Source: Sphingobium xanthum
Lineage (GTDB): Bacteria > Pseudomonadota > Alphaproteobacteria > Sphingomonadales > Sphingomonadaceae
Length of the DNA stretch: 64,000 nt
Direction: 5' to 3'
Assembly: GCF_019737615.1 (NCBI RefSeq)
Contig: NZ_JAHKKS010000005.1
Coordinates: 1 to 64,000, forward strand
Within the stretch, counting starts at the first letter, position 1. Every line of letters starts with the position of its first letter. A program made the position numbers and the translations under genes. Below are positions 36,519-45,588 of the stretch, in pieces. The notes under the pieces were generated by a model. The model saw only the letters and a list, made by a program, of their open reading frames with translations. It made no database searches and was not told where the DNA came from.

Positions 36519-36739
36519 GAGCGGTTCAACGCTCCATGTTTATATGTTGCATTGCACAAGCATGCCGCAACTGCGAGCAAGACGCCAGCCCCGTTTTTGT
36601 CGGGAAGTGAACATTTTAGGCTCGACCGGCGCCCGATCGGCGAAAGCGCGAAAGGAGGTTCAGTTGCGCGCGCCCAATTGCTAGTTTCCCTCATTCGCCC
36701 GCCGCCCGGCGGGATTTCAAGATTTGAAGGACTCCCCTC

Positions 36740-38812
36740 ATGCGTCGCTCCTTTATCGCGCTTGCCCTAGCGTCCGTCAGCCTGTCCGCCTGTTCGAATC
36801 GCCTTGCCGGCGAGGCACCACCGGCCGGGCCCGCTCCGGTCGAGACCGCTGCGCCAGCATCCCCTCCGGCACCCAAGCCGACGATCGGCGACTATGGCTT
36901 CGACGAGACCGGCATGGACCGCAACGTCGCGCCCGGCGACGACTTTTATGATTATGCCAACGGCACCTGGACGAAGAACACGCCGATCCCGGCAGACAAG
37001 TCCAACTACGGCATGTTCACGCTGCTCGACGATCTCTCGAAACAGCGCACGCAGGAAATCCTCGACACCGCGAAAACCGATCCGTCGAGCAAGATCGGCA
37101 ATGCCTATGTCGCCTATCTCGATGCGCCGACGGTCGAGGCGCAGGGACTCGCCCCCATCAAGCCGTGGCTCGACGCGATCAAGGCCGTGAAGACGCGCGC
37201 GGACTATGTCGCCGTCTTCGCCCAGTCCGCCCGCAACGGCGTGTCCCGCCCGTTTGGCGGCTATGTCGGGCAGGACGACAAAGCACCAGAGAACTACATC
37301 TTCACGCTGACGCAAGGCGGCCTCGGCATGCCGGACCGCGACTATTATCTCCAGCCAGGCGAGAAGATGGAGACGACCCGCAAGGCCTATGTCGCGCATC
37401 TCACCAGGATGTTCGAGCTGGCCGGCGAGACGGACGGCGCGAAGCGTGCGGCGGCGCTCATGGCCTTCGAGACCGAGATCGCCAAAGTCCACTGGACCCG
37501 CGTCGATAGCCGCGATGCCGAGAAGACCTATAACAAGATGACGTTGGCCGAGCTGACCAGGCTGGCGCCCGGCTTTGACTTCGCCACCATGTTCAAGGCC
37601 GCTGGCGTCAATGCGGACAGCCTCCTCGTCTCGCAGCCGAGCGCCATCAAGGGTGAAGCGGCGCTCATCGCCAAGGCGCCGCTCGCCGTATTGAAGGACC
37701 AGCTACTGATCCGCAGCCTCGACAATTTCGCCGATTATCTGCCCGACGCGATCGGCAATGAGAGCTTCGCCTTCTACGGCACGACACTCAATGGCACCCC
37801 GCAGCGCGAGGAGCGCTGGAAGCGCGGCGTCACTTTCGTCAAGGGGTCGCTCGGCGAGGAACTCGGCAAGGCCTATGTCGCCAAATATTTCCCGCCGGAG
37901 ACGAAGGCCGCCGCAGACCAGCTGGTGAAGAATGTGCTGGCCGCCATGGGGCGCCGCATCGATGGCCTCCCCTGGATGAGCGCCGAGGCCAAGGCACGCG
38001 CCCACAAGAAGCTCGCCGCCTTCACGCCCAAGATCGGCTATCCCGACAAGTGGCGCGATTATGCGGGGCTGGAGATCAAGCGCGGCGACCTGTTCGGCAA
38101 TGCGCTGCGCTCCAACCAGTTCGACTATGACTATATGGTCGGCAAGCTCGGCAAGCCCATCTACCGCTGGGAATGGTTCATGACGCCGATGGAGATCAAC
38201 GCTTATGCCAATTTCGGCATGACGGAGATCGTCTTCCCGGCCGCCATCCTGCAGCCACCCTTCTTCGATCCGCATGCCGACCCGGCGATCAACTATGGCG
38301 GCATCGGCGCCGTCATCGGCCATGAGATCAGCCATCACTTCGACGATCAGGGCGCGAAATATGACGAGACCGGCCGCCTCGCCCAATGGTGGACCGATCA
38401 AGACGTCGCCAATTTCAAGGCACTGACCGACAAGCTCGTGAAGCAGTATGACTCTTATGAGCCCCTGCCGGGCGAACATGTGAAGGGCGAACTGACCCTT
38501 GGCGAGAATATCGCCGATCTTGCAGGTCTCACCGCCGCCTATGAAGCCTACAAGGCCTCGCTCGGCGGCAAGGAAGCGCCGGTCATCGACGGAACGACGG
38601 GCGACCAGCGCTTCTATCTCGGCTGGGCGCAGGTCTGGCGTCGCAATTATCGCGAGGCCAATCTGCGCCAGCGCCTGCTGACCGATCCGCATTCCCCCTC
38701 CGAGGAGCGCGTCGCGATCGTGCGGAATCTCGATCCCTGGTACGGCGCCTATTCGGTACCGGCAACGGGCAAGCTGGCACTCCCTCCCGAGCAGCGCGTC
38801 CGCATCTGGTGA
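36740..38812 (+). CDS. M13 family zinc metallopeptidase lipoprotein (PepO/neprilysin-like)
   Basis: 690 residues. A lipobox LSAC near residue 18 predicts lipid anchoring, followed by a Pro/Ala-rich linker. MDRNVAPGDDFYDYANGTW is the conserved start of the M13 N-domain. The catalytic domain has NAYANFGMTEIVFPAAILQPPFF, zinc motif HEISH (H528, E529, H532) and the third ligand in GENIADLAGL (E589, with Asp593), then YLGWAQVWR and the end VRIW (the CxVW-like C-terminus without Cys). It degrades peptides in the periplasm or outer membrane. AGGACT lies upstream of the ATG. Confidence 0.96.
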   Translation: MRRSFIALALASVSLSACSNRLAGEAPPAGPAPVETAAPASPPAPKPTIGDYGFDETGMDRNVAPGDDFYDYANGTWTKNTPIPADKSNYGMFTLLDDLSKQRTQEILDTAKTDPSSKIGNAYVAYLDAPTVEAQGLAPIKPWLDAIKAVKTRADYVAVFAQSARNGVSRPFGGYVGQDDKAPENYIFTLTQGGLGMPDRDYYLQPGEKMETTRKAYVAHLTRMFELAGETDGAKRAAALMAFETEIAKVHWTRVDSRDAEKTYNKMTLAELTRLAPGFDFATMFKAAGVNADSLLVSQPSAIKGEAALIAKAPLAVLKDQLLIRSLDNFADYLPDAIGNESFAFYGTTLNGTPQREERWKRGVTFVKGSLGEELGKAYVAKYFPPETKAAADQLVKNVLAAMGRRIDGLPWMSAEAKARAHKKLAAFTPKIGYPDKWRDYAGLEIKRGDLFGNALRSNQFDYDYMVGKLGKPIYRWEWFMTPMEINAYANFGMTEIVFPAAILQPPFFDPHADPAINYGGIGAVIGHEISHHFDDQGAKYDETGRLAQWWTDQDVANFKALTDKLVKQYDSYEPLPGEHVKGELTLGENIADLAGLTAAYEAYKASLGGKEAPVIDGTTGDQRFYLGWAQVWRRNYREANLRQRLLTDPHSPSEERVAIVRNLDPWYGAYSVPATGKLALPPEQRVRIW

Positions 38813-39051
38813 CCCGGCTCCGGTACGTGGCGCTCGTCTGGATTAACGAGCGCCGCCACAGTGCAGATTTTACATTGGCGTTTTACTTGCGGGATGCCGA
38901 CGAAGCGCCGCACTGACTGAAAATGCTCCGGTTTCGGACGTCTCGTTTCGACACAGCCGCCTTAACCTCAATTGTTAATTTTCGTTGCGCGGCGCGAGGG
39001 CGCATGCGATTATTCGGTCAGCGCCGTGTCAGGCGTTGTGGGAGAATTTGA

Positions 39052-39582
39052 ATGAACAAGCAGCTTCGTGCGGCAGTCGTTGCACTGGCGGCGTTGGGTC
39101 TGGCTCCGGCCGCCAATGCGACCGTCGTCGAGGGAATCCAGCTCTCGTCGGGCGACTGGTTCGACCATTTTGAAGGCGAGTCGACATCGACTGGCGCTGG
39201 CCAGATCGATCTCTTCACCTTCAATCTCGACGTTGCGAGTTCATTCACGACGGCGCTCCTGACTTCGGTCGCAAATCCGAAGCAGGATCTCGAGTTCGAG
39301 TCGGTCGATCTCGACGGCGTGCATTTCTTCACGATCACCAACGGCTTCCTGTCCAAGGCCGAGCTGAACCCCGTCGCTCTGGCGGCCGGCGACCATGTGC
39401 TGCGCGTGAAATATTCCTCGACGGCCGCTAAGGTGACCTATGCGGGCGACATCACCATCAATCCGGTCGAAGTGCCCGCGCCGACGAGCTGGGCGGTCAT
39501 GTTCGCCGGTATTGGCGGCCTCGGCTTCACCATGCGTCGCCGGATGCAGACCGCGAAGACGACGCGCGTCGCTTTCGCCTGA
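39052..39582 (+). CDS. PEP-CTERM protein, tandem paralogue A
   Basis: 176 residues. Signal peptide MNKQLRAAVVALAALGLAPAANA; mature part begins TVVEGIQLSSGDWFDHFEGES. C-terminal sorting signal EVPAPTSWAVMFAGIGGLGF and MRRR; note PAPTSW in place of PEPxxW. No enzymatic domain is recognised; the body is strand-rich. It has a close paralogue 440 bp downstream sharing the TVVEGIQLxSxDxFDHFEGE start. The leader GCGTTGTGGGAGA before the ATG is also shared. A strong terminator separates the two. Confidence 0.9.
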   Translation: MNKQLRAAVVALAALGLAPAANATVVEGIQLSSGDWFDHFEGESTSTGAGQIDLFTFNLDVASSFTTALLTSVANPKQDLEFESVDLDGVHFFTITNGFLSKAELNPVALAAGDHVLRVKYSSTAAKVTYAGDITINPVEVPAPTSWAVMFAGIGGLGFTMRRRMQTAKTTRVAFA

Positions 39583-39618
39583 CCGCGAAGCAGAGACCAG
39601 ACTTCGTTTCAGGGTTTC

Positions 39619-39656
39619 AGGGGCGCGACGGAGCTACCGTCGCGCCTCTCTTTTTT
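39619..39656 (+). terminator. Intrinsic terminator
   Basis: AGGGGCGCGACGG pairs with CCGTCGCGCCTCT (one wobble) around AGCTA, followed by CTTTTTT. It lies 37 bp after the stop of paralogue A. Confidence 0.88.
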
Positions 39657-40022
39657 CCTCGGATATGACGTATTGGCGCCCGCCGGCGCGAGCGATAGCC
39701 CCCGAAATACTCGCCGGTGCAGCATGGCGTCGGCCCGGTCGGGATCAACCGTCGCGGGATGGCGTTTACCCAAGCGATTCGCGTTAAGCATATTCCTTCA
39801 GACATTGAGGCGGAAATTTACACGATGGCCGTGGAAAAACGCGCTGGACGGCCCATTTCCGCTTTCCAATAATGCACTGTTTTTCAATGATTTCACGGCC
39901 CGCCTACGAAACCCATCTCATTCTGAGACACCCAAATGTAAAACTTGGCTAACGAAGCTTGAACTTCGCAGTCGCAGCAGGCTATTTGCAAATCGCCAAC
40001 CAAGGCGTTGTGGGAGATTACA
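39657..40022. promoter_or_regulatory. Leader region of PEP-CTERM paralogue B
   Basis: About 360 bp without a gene. The right half (39830-39960) is AT-richer and probably holds the promoter. A 15-bp block, AGGCGTTGTGGGAGA at 40003-40017, is identical to 39031-39045 in front of paralogue A and includes the ribosome-binding site. Confidence 0.5.
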
Positions 40023-40541
40023 ATGAAGAAGGCTATTCTGGCAGCGACTGCTGCCGTTGCGGCGCTGGGCCTTGCCCCGTCCGCGAACGCAACCGTGGTC
40101 GAGGGCATTCAGCTCGCGTCGTGGGACCCGTTTGATCACTTCGAAGGCGAAGCGGCTTCGGCCGGTGCGCTGCTTTCCGACTCGTTTGCGTTCACGCTGG
40201 ATGTGGACAGCTACTTCACGACCGCACTGCTCGGCTCGGTTTCGGGTCCGCAGGGCAACATCGATTTCATCTCGGTTGATCTCGATGGCGTGTTCTTCGG
40301 CAGCGTGTCGAACGGCGCGTTCTTCTCGACCGCCGAGATCGTGGGCGCGTTCCTGACGGCCGGCGCTCACACGCTGAACATTTCGTACAGCTCGACCAAG
40401 GCGGCTGTCACCTATTCGGGCGACATCTCCATTGCTCCGGTTCCTGAGCCCACCACCTGGGCCATGATGGTTGCCGGTATCGCGGCTGTCGGCGTTGCTA
40501 TGCGTCGCCGTTCGCAGAACGCCCGCGTCGCGTTCAGCTAA
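40023..40541 (+). CDS. PEP-CTERM protein, tandem paralogue B
   Basis: 172 residues from ATG 40023 with GGGAG upstream. Signal peptide MKKAILAATAAVAALGLAPS, cleavage after ANA; mature TVVEGIQLASWDPFDHFEGEAASAG; strand-rich body; C-terminal VPEPTTWAMMVAGI, hydrophobic stretch and MRRR. It is clearly homologous to paralogue A along its whole length but has the canonical PEP motif. Such proteins are surface-sorted by an exosortase encoded elsewhere. A role in extracellular matrix or floc formation is known for some members, but nothing here shows it. Confidence 0.92.
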   Translation: MKKAILAATAAVAALGLAPSANATVVEGIQLASWDPFDHFEGEAASAGALLSDSFAFTLDVDSYFTTALLGSVSGPQGNIDFISVDLDGVFFGSVSNGAFFSTAEIVGAFLTAGAHTLNISYSSTKAAVTYSGDISIAPVPEPTTWAMMVAGIAAVGVAMRRRSQNARVAFS

Positions 40542-40598
40542 GAGATTTCTTGGAGGAACGGGGTTCGACCTCGTCCCTCCAGGCTCTCACAAGGCAAG

Positions 40599-40641
40599 AA
40601 TAGCGTCGATATCATGACGATATCGACGCTATTTCTTTGTC
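40599..40641 (+). terminator. Strong intrinsic terminator, perfect 15-bp stem
   Basis: AATAGCGTCGATATC (40599-40613) and GATATCGACGCTATT (40619-40633) pair perfectly around ATGAC, followed by TCTTTGTCT. On the other strand it is preceded by A-rich sequence, so it may work in both directions. Confidence 0.88.
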
Positions 40642-40759
40642 TGTGCTACACTGAATGAAGCCTTGTATCGCCAACGATGTCAGCCTCGCTCCCCCGCGGC
40701 CAGGGCACATCGGCAAATTCCCTGATGAACAAATGGCGGCGATGAGTGGGGAGCCGGTC

Positions 40760-40789
40760 ATCGCCCCTCCTCTGAAGAGGAGGGGCGAT
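40760..40789. repeat. Palindromic repeat (REP-like)
   Basis: ATCGCCCCTCCTC and GAGGAGGGGCGAT form a perfect 13-bp stem around a TGAA loop. The CCCCTCC...TGAA...GGAGGGG core is like that of the larger repeat near 60.6 kb, suggesting one dispersed family. It lies ~80 bp beyond the DUF418 gene stop. Confidence 0.65.
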
Positions 40790-40869
40790 AATGTCCGCAA
40801 TGTCGTCGCATCCCGACGGTCCAGCTTCGCCTGCCCCGCGAGATCTCTCCGCGAACCGGGAGCGGCCGT

Positions 40870-42081
40870 TCAGGCGGACCCGCGTGCCAATCGCCGCCAG
40901 AGCCGTTCAGCCGGCCCCTGCCCCATCCTCCGCCGCCACGCAACGGACCAGCCGATCATGACGGCCCACATGCCGATCACCGGCACCAGCAGCACAGCCC
41001 GGCCGAGCGTCCCGAACAGCGCGAGGCCATAGCCGTAGAACAGGCCGGTCATGACCAGGCTGGTCAGCAGATAGTTGGACAGGGCCAGCCGGCCGATCGC
41101 GCGGATCGCACGGACCAGCCATGCATCGGGCAAACGCACCGCGATGCCCATGGCAAGCGCAGCAAGGCCCACGGCGAGCGGCAGGCGCAACGGCACAGAC
41201 CAGCCGAAAGACGCGGCCTGTGCGGCCAGAGGATCGCGGGAAGTCAGCACCCAAAGCGCCAGTCCGATCATCGGTACAAGGCCCACGACAAGCGCCCGCC
41301 GCCAGGTCGCGCCATATTGCGTCGGCTGCCATTGCCCGGCGAGAAAGCCACCCTTGAGCATCGCCATACCCAGCGCGATGAAGGCGAGCATTTCGGGCAC
41401 CGAATAGAGCAGCAGATTCAGGAATTCGTGCGGCGCGCCGGCCATACGAAACGCCAGTATCTCGTCATAGCCCTGCCGATAATGCGCCAGTTCGGACGCG
41501 ACCGACGCGCTCTGCCCAATGCCCAGCGCATCCGCATAGCTTGCCCATTGCGCCTGTGCCGCGCCCGGTGTCTGCGCAGCCGAGCGCAGCCAGAACGCCG
41601 GCAAGGTCGCCGAGAGATTGATCAGCCATTGTGCGCCAAGCAGGGCGAGCGCGAGCTTGATGAGGCTGAGCGTCTCCAGCCGCACGAACAGGGTCGCGAC
41701 GAGGCCGCACAAGGCGAGCTGCAGCAAGATATCGCCCGACCAGAGCAGCAGATAATGGGCAAGGCCGATTAGGATCAGCCAGAGCATCCGGCGCCGATGC
41801 GCCGCAACGCCCTCCCGCCCGTCCATTTCCGCAGATTCCATGACCAGCAGGATTGACGCGCCGAAGAGCAGCGCAAACAGCGCGCGCATCTTTCCGTCGA
41901 CGAACAGGAAATTGAACAGCCACGCGGCGAGATCGGCGGGGCCATTCGTTCCGGCGGCGAACGGATTGAACAGCGCGGCAGAGGGGAGCGCGAAGACTAC
42001 GATATTGGCGAGGAGAATGCCCATGACGGCACAGCCGCGCAGGAAATCGAGACCGTCTATGCGGAAGCTTTCATCAGCCAT
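40870..42081 (-). CDS. DUF418 family membrane protein (YeiB-like)
   Basis: 403 residues with about ten membrane helices. N-terminal FRIDGLDFLRGCAVMGILLANIVVF and the loop FVDGKMRALFALLFGASILL match the DUF418/heparan-alpha-glucosaminide acyltransferase-like superfamily (R-x-x-x-LDxLRGxAxxGILxxN; G-K-x-x-x-LFSxLFG). The C-terminal DUF418 segment reads IGRLALSNYLLTSLVMTGLFYGYGLALFG. Function in bacteria is unclear; some relatives transfer acyl groups across the membrane. It is divergent from the BioC-like gene. Confidence 0.9.
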   Translation of the reverse strand: MADESFRIDGLDFLRGCAVMGILLANIVVFALPSAALFNPFAAGTNGPADLAAWLFNFLFVDGKMRALFALLFGASILLVMESAEMDGREGVAAHRRRMLWLILIGLAHYLLLWSGDILLQLALCGLVATLFVRLETLSLIKLALALLGAQWLINLSATLPAFWLRSAAQTPGAAQAQWASYADALGIGQSASVASELAHYRQGYDEILAFRMAGAPHEFLNLLLYSVPEMLAFIALGMAMLKGGFLAGQWQPTQYGATWRRALVVGLVPMIGLALWVLTSRDPLAAQAASFGWSVPLRLPLAVGLAALAMGIAVRLPDAWLVRAIRAIGRLALSNYLLTSLVMTGLFYGYGLALFGTLGRAVLLVPVIGMWAVMIGWSVAWRRRMGQGPAERLWRRLARGSA

Positions 42082-42128
42082 GCCGCCTCCTATCGTCTTT
42101 TGCCTTCACGTCCACCCCCGCGCATGGC

Positions 42129-42902
42129 ATGCGCATCGCCATGGGTGCAGCACGCAAGGCATTGATCGGCGCGGCCTTCGCCGCCGCGGCCGAGCGCTAT
42201 GACGAAGGCGCCGGCGTGCAGCGCGTCGTCGCGCGCCATCTTGCCGAGCTGGCCGGACGCGAGCGGCTCGCGCCGGACGCGCCGATCCTGGAGATAGGCT
42301 GCGGCACAGGCCTCCTCACGCGCGAGATTCAGGAGCGCTGGCCGCAAGCCGACCTCACCGCCACCGATCTCGCGCCCGAAATGGTCGATGCTGCGGCGCG
42401 TGCCGGCCTTGCCGCACGCCTGATGGCCATGGATGGGGAAGCCCCCGTGTTCGAAGGGGCGCGCTTCGATCTGATCCTCTCCAGCCTCGCCTTCCAGTGG
42501 TTCGAGGATCTGCCGCTGGCCCTGGCGCGCCTCAATGCTCTGCTCCGGCCCGGCGGCAGCCTCTATTTCGCGACGATGGGCGCGGAGAGCTTCGCGAGCT
42601 GGCGGGCGGCGCATGAGCGATGCGGCCTGACGCCGGGCCTGCCGGACTATCCGACGCTCGGCCAATTGCAGGCCATGCTGGCCGGGTTCGGCGACGCCTT
42701 CGCCTGCGACGAGCATCACCCCGTGCCGATCGAGGGCGGGCAGGGGCTGCTGCGCCATTTCCACGCGATCGGTGCGCACGTGCCCCGGCCGGACTACCGA
42801 CCGCTCGGCCCCTCGGCACTGCGGCGCGTGATCGACGATTTCGATCGCGCCGGCGGCGCGACGAGCTATCATGTCCTCTATGGCCGCATCACCCATGTCT
42901 GA
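42129..42902 (+). CDS. BioC-like SAM-dependent methyltransferase
   Basis: 257 residues (a second in-frame ATG lies 12 nt in). The N-terminus IGAAFAAAAERYDEGAGVQRVVARHLAELA matches the BioC consensus, and motif I LEIGCGTGLLTREIQERWPQADLTATDLAPEMVDAA is followed by FDLILSSLAFQWFEDLPLALARLNALLRPGGSLYFATMGAES. BioC methylates malonyl-ACP to start biotin synthesis. No other biotin genes are nearby, so assignment to biotin synthesis rests on similarity alone. It overlaps the next gene by 8 nt. Confidence 0.8.
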   Translation: MRIAMGAARKALIGAAFAAAAERYDEGAGVQRVVARHLAELAGRERLAPDAPILEIGCGTGLLTREIQERWPQADLTATDLAPEMVDAAARAGLAARLMAMDGEAPVFEGARFDLILSSLAFQWFEDLPLALARLNALLRPGGSLYFATMGAESFASWRAAHERCGLTPGLPDYPTLGQLQAMLAGFGDAFACDEHHPVPIEGGQGLLRHFHAIGAHVPRPDYRPLGPSALRRVIDDFDRAGGATSYHVLYGRITHV

Positions 42903-43428
42903 CACTGCCATGCTCCGCCTTGCGACCCCGGCCGACGTGCCCACGCTCGCCGCGCTCAAGCTTGCCTGCTTCCGCGAGACGTTTCTCGAAGGCTTTGGCA
43001 TTCCCTATCCGCCGGCCGATCTCGCGCAGTTCGAGACGGACAGCTATGGCGAGGCGCGCGTTGCCACGGAAATCGCGGACGAGACGCATGCCACCTGGGT
43101 CTGCGCGGATGCGCGGGGCGATCTGCTCGCTTATGCGCATTGCGGCCCCTCCAAGCTCCCGCATCCCGAGGTGACGAACCGCTCGGGCGAGCTTTATCAA
43201 CTCTACGTGCGGGGCAGCGCACAGGGCATGGGCCTCGGCCGCCGTCTGCTATCGACTTCGCTCGACTGGCTGGCCGCCGAATATCCCGGCCCGCAATGGC
43301 TCGGCGTCTGGTCCGGCAATGATCGCGCACAGGCGGTCTATGCCGCGCAGGGTTTCCGCAAGGTCGGCGACTATCACTTCATGGTCGGCGCGCATCGCGA
43401 CGCGGAGTTCATCTTCCGCCGCGACTGA
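42895..43428 (+). CDS. GNAT family N-acetyltransferase
   Basis: 177 residues from ATG 42895, overlapping the methyltransferase stop. The GNAT core is ELYQLYVRGSAQGMGLGRRLLSTSLDWL (acetyl-CoA loop Q-x-x-G-x-G) near 103-130, then LGVWSGNDRAQAVYAAQGFRKVGDYHFMVG, the usual motif B. Substrate unknown; some relatives acetylate polyamines or small amines. Translation is probably coupled to the methyltransferase. Confidence 0.9.
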   Translation: MSDTAMLRLATPADVPTLAALKLACFRETFLEGFGIPYPPADLAQFETDSYGEARVATEIADETHATWVCADARGDLLAYAHCGPSKLPHPEVTNRSGELYQLYVRGSAQGMGLGRRLLSTSLDWLAAEYPGPQWLGVWSGNDRAQAVYAAQGFRKVGDYHFMVGAHRDAEFIFRRD

Positions 43429-43561
43429 CCGGTAGCGGTGTGAGGTGGACCGCATCGCGGCTGCCCCGGCGCACCGCCGCGTTCACCTCCCGTCCACTCT
43501 CTCGCCCTAATGATCACCGCTGGCGCCGTGCGCGCGCCGGGGCAATGAGCAGGCTGGGAAA

Positions 43562-44629
43562 ATGAAGAACCGGATCAAACTCCGCGCCAATTGGGCGACC
43601 TCGCTGGCGAGCGCGAGCCTGCTCGCCTTCCCGCTCGCGGCCTGCGGCGGATCGGGCTCTGGCGGCAGCGCGCCGGTCGTCATCGCGACGCCGACGCCGA
43701 GTCCCTCCCCCACGCCTTCGCCCAGTCCGACACCTGCGCCGACACCCACCCCGTCACCGACGCCTACCCCCACCCCGACAAGCTGGTCGGCCGCCGCGGC
43801 AGCGATGTACGACGTGCAGCCCGACATCGCCGGCTGCCGCACGGGCACGCTCAAGGCCAGCGTCCGCGCCGAGATGCTCGCGCGGCTCAACGCCCTGCGC
43901 GCCCTGCACAATCTGCCGGCCGTCGCTCATTCCGATGCGGACAATGCGCAGGTAGACGAATCCTCGCTGATGCAGGCCGCCAACAACACGCTCAGCCACA
44001 CGCCGCCGACGAGCTGGCTCTGCTACACAGCGACCGGCTCGACCGGCGCGGGATCGAGCAATCTGATCGGCGGCTGGGGCACGGGCCTGCGCTGGTCGAG
44101 CGAGGACGCCTATCTCGGCCTCTGGCTGACCGAAGGCGGCAGCGCCTCGATCGGCCACCGCCGCTGGATCCTCGATCCGTTCCTGGGCAAGATCGCCTAT
44201 GGCCGCGTCGCCCAGCAACTCGCCAACGGCAGCCGCAGCGATGCCGCCTCGATGAAGGTGTTTGGCTTTGCGGCCACCCCGCCCACGCCGACTGGCCTGC
44301 CCGCCTATGTGGCCTATCCGTTCGGCGACTATCCGGTGCGCTATTTCGGCACGGGCGACTATCTGTCCTTCTCGGTCGTCGCGAGTGCAAGCAGCCGCGG
44401 TGCCAATGGCGGTGTGAGCTTCTCCGGCGCGACCGTGACAGTCAGCAACGGCTCGACCAATCTGGCCGTGACCGACGTCACCTCCGATAATCAGGGCTAT
44501 GGCTTGCCGAACAGCATCCAGTGGCGTGTCACCGGCCTCGCGACCAATACGACCTACACGGTGCGCATCACCGGCGTCACCGGCGCGCCGCAAACGAGCT
44601 ACGAATATACGTTCAGGATCCTGCCTTGA
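43562..44629 (+). CDS. CAP-domain (SCP-like) lipoprotein with Pro/Thr/Ser linker
   Basis: 355 residues. Signal with lipobox LAACGG near residue 28, then a ~35-residue low-complexity linker of P-T-P-S repeats (43700-43780). The CAP/SCP-like domain covers about 95-225: MLARLNALRALHNLPAVAHSDADNAQVDESSLMQAANNTLSHTPP, SSEDAYLGLW and GSASIGHRRWILDPFLGKIAYGR. The last ~110 residues are strand-rich and could be an immunoglobulin-like module. Function of bacterial CAP proteins is poorly known; the linker suggests spacing of the domain away from the outer membrane. Confidence 0.85.
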   Translation: MKNRIKLRANWATSLASASLLAFPLAACGGSGSGGSAPVVIATPTPSPSPTPSPSPTPAPTPTPSPTPTPTPTSWSAAAAAMYDVQPDIAGCRTGTLKASVRAEMLARLNALRALHNLPAVAHSDADNAQVDESSLMQAANNTLSHTPPTSWLCYTATGSTGAGSSNLIGGWGTGLRWSSEDAYLGLWLTEGGSASIGHRRWILDPFLGKIAYGRVAQQLANGSRSDAASMKVFGFAATPPTPTGLPAYVAYPFGDYPVRYFGTGDYLSFSVVASASSRGANGGVSFSGATVTVSNGSTNLAVTDVTSDNQGYGLPNSIQWRVTGLATNTTYTVRITGVTGAPQTSYEYTFRILP

Positions 44630-44714
44630 GCGAGGCTGATCCCGTCCTGCTTTTGGCCGAATCTTAACCACGACCGCCTATGATCCCGCGAAAGGGCTTC
44701 GCAAGGCAGGGATC

Positions 44715-45575
44715 ATGATCGGCTATCGCAAAGGATTGACTGGTTTCTCACTGGCGCTCGTCACTGGCGCAGCATCGTCCGCGTTGCTCGCGGCCGCAAA
44801 GCCGCACGGGCAAGAAGCCGCCAACACGAGCCATGCGGTTCGTCCATCCGCTCCGGCCGCAACGTCCACAGCGAAGCCCTCGCCCACTGCGCATGCGGAC
44901 GCGCATTGGGGCTATGACGGTGTCGATGGCCCGGTCCATTGGGGCCATCTCTCTCCCGAATTCCAGCTTTGCTCGAGCGGCCGCAGCCAGTCGCCCATCG
45001 ACCTCAGCTTTTCCAATGTCGTCGCGGACGTCCCGGTGACGACCGACTATCAGCGCGGTCCGCTGGCGATCCTCAACAATGGCCACACCGTCCAGATCAA
45101 TTTCGCGGGCGGCTCCTCGCTGGTGAGCAGCGGCCGTCGCTATGGACTGGTACAAGTGCATTTCCACACACCGTCCGAGAACATGGTCAACGGCAAGACC
45201 TATCCGATCGAGGCGCATTTCGTTCATAAGGATGCCGAGGGGCATCTGGCCGTGCTCGGCGTCTTCTTCGAGGAAGGCCAGACGAACATCGAACTCGCGA
45301 AGATCGTGGTCGCCGCGCCGGGCCGCGTCGCCGGTCCCAACACGATCGAGGGTTTCACCTTCGATCCGCGCGCCCTGCTGCCGCAGGACATGCACGTCTA
45401 TCGCTTCATGGGATCGCTCACGACGCCGCCCTGTTCGGAGGGGGTGAACTGGCATGTGGCGCGGGAGCCGATCCAGGCCAGCCCCGGGCAGATCGCTGCG
45501 CTCAAGACGCTCATGGGGAACAATGCCCGTCCGATCCAGCCGCTCAACGACCGGCTCGTGATCGCGCCGCAATGA
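44715..45575 (+). CDS. Alpha-class carbonic anhydrase
   Basis: 286 residues. Signal peptide about 1-28, then a Ser/Ala/Pro-rich spacer to residue 62. The alpha-CA domain runs from HWGYDGVDGPVHWG to the end, with the zinc ligands H149 and H151 in LVQVHFHTPSEN and H168 in IEAHFVHKD, plus SQSPIDL and MGSLTTPPCSEGVNWHV (the conserved substrate-pocket Thr block). It interconverts CO2 and bicarbonate in the periplasm, supporting bicarbonate supply. The stop is 13 bp from the convergent purL stop. Confidence 0.96.
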   Translation: MIGYRKGLTGFSLALVTGAASSALLAAAKPHGQEAANTSHAVRPSAPAATSTAKPSPTAHADAHWGYDGVDGPVHWGHLSPEFQLCSSGRSQSPIDLSFSNVVADVPVTTDYQRGPLAILNNGHTVQINFAGGSSLVSSGRRYGLVQVHFHTPSENMVNGKTYPIEAHFVHKDAEGHLAVLGVFFEEGQTNIELAKIVVAAPGRVAGPNTIEGFTFDPRALLPQDMHVYRFMGSLTTPPCSEGVNWHVAREPIQASPGQIAALKTLMGNNARPIQPLNDRLVIAPQ

Positions 45576-45588
45576 AGCGCCAGCTGCC

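Noticed and set aside
38826..38862. Hairpin after the M13 peptidase gene
   Set aside because: GTGGCG-CTCGT and ACGAG-CGCCGCCAC pair only with a bulge and no T-run follows closely, so I did not list it as a terminator.
43700..43785. Short repeats suggesting CRISPR or a tandem repeat locus
   Set aside because: They encode the P-T-P-S linker of the CAP-domain lipoprotein; units are 6-12 bp codon repeats with no spacers.
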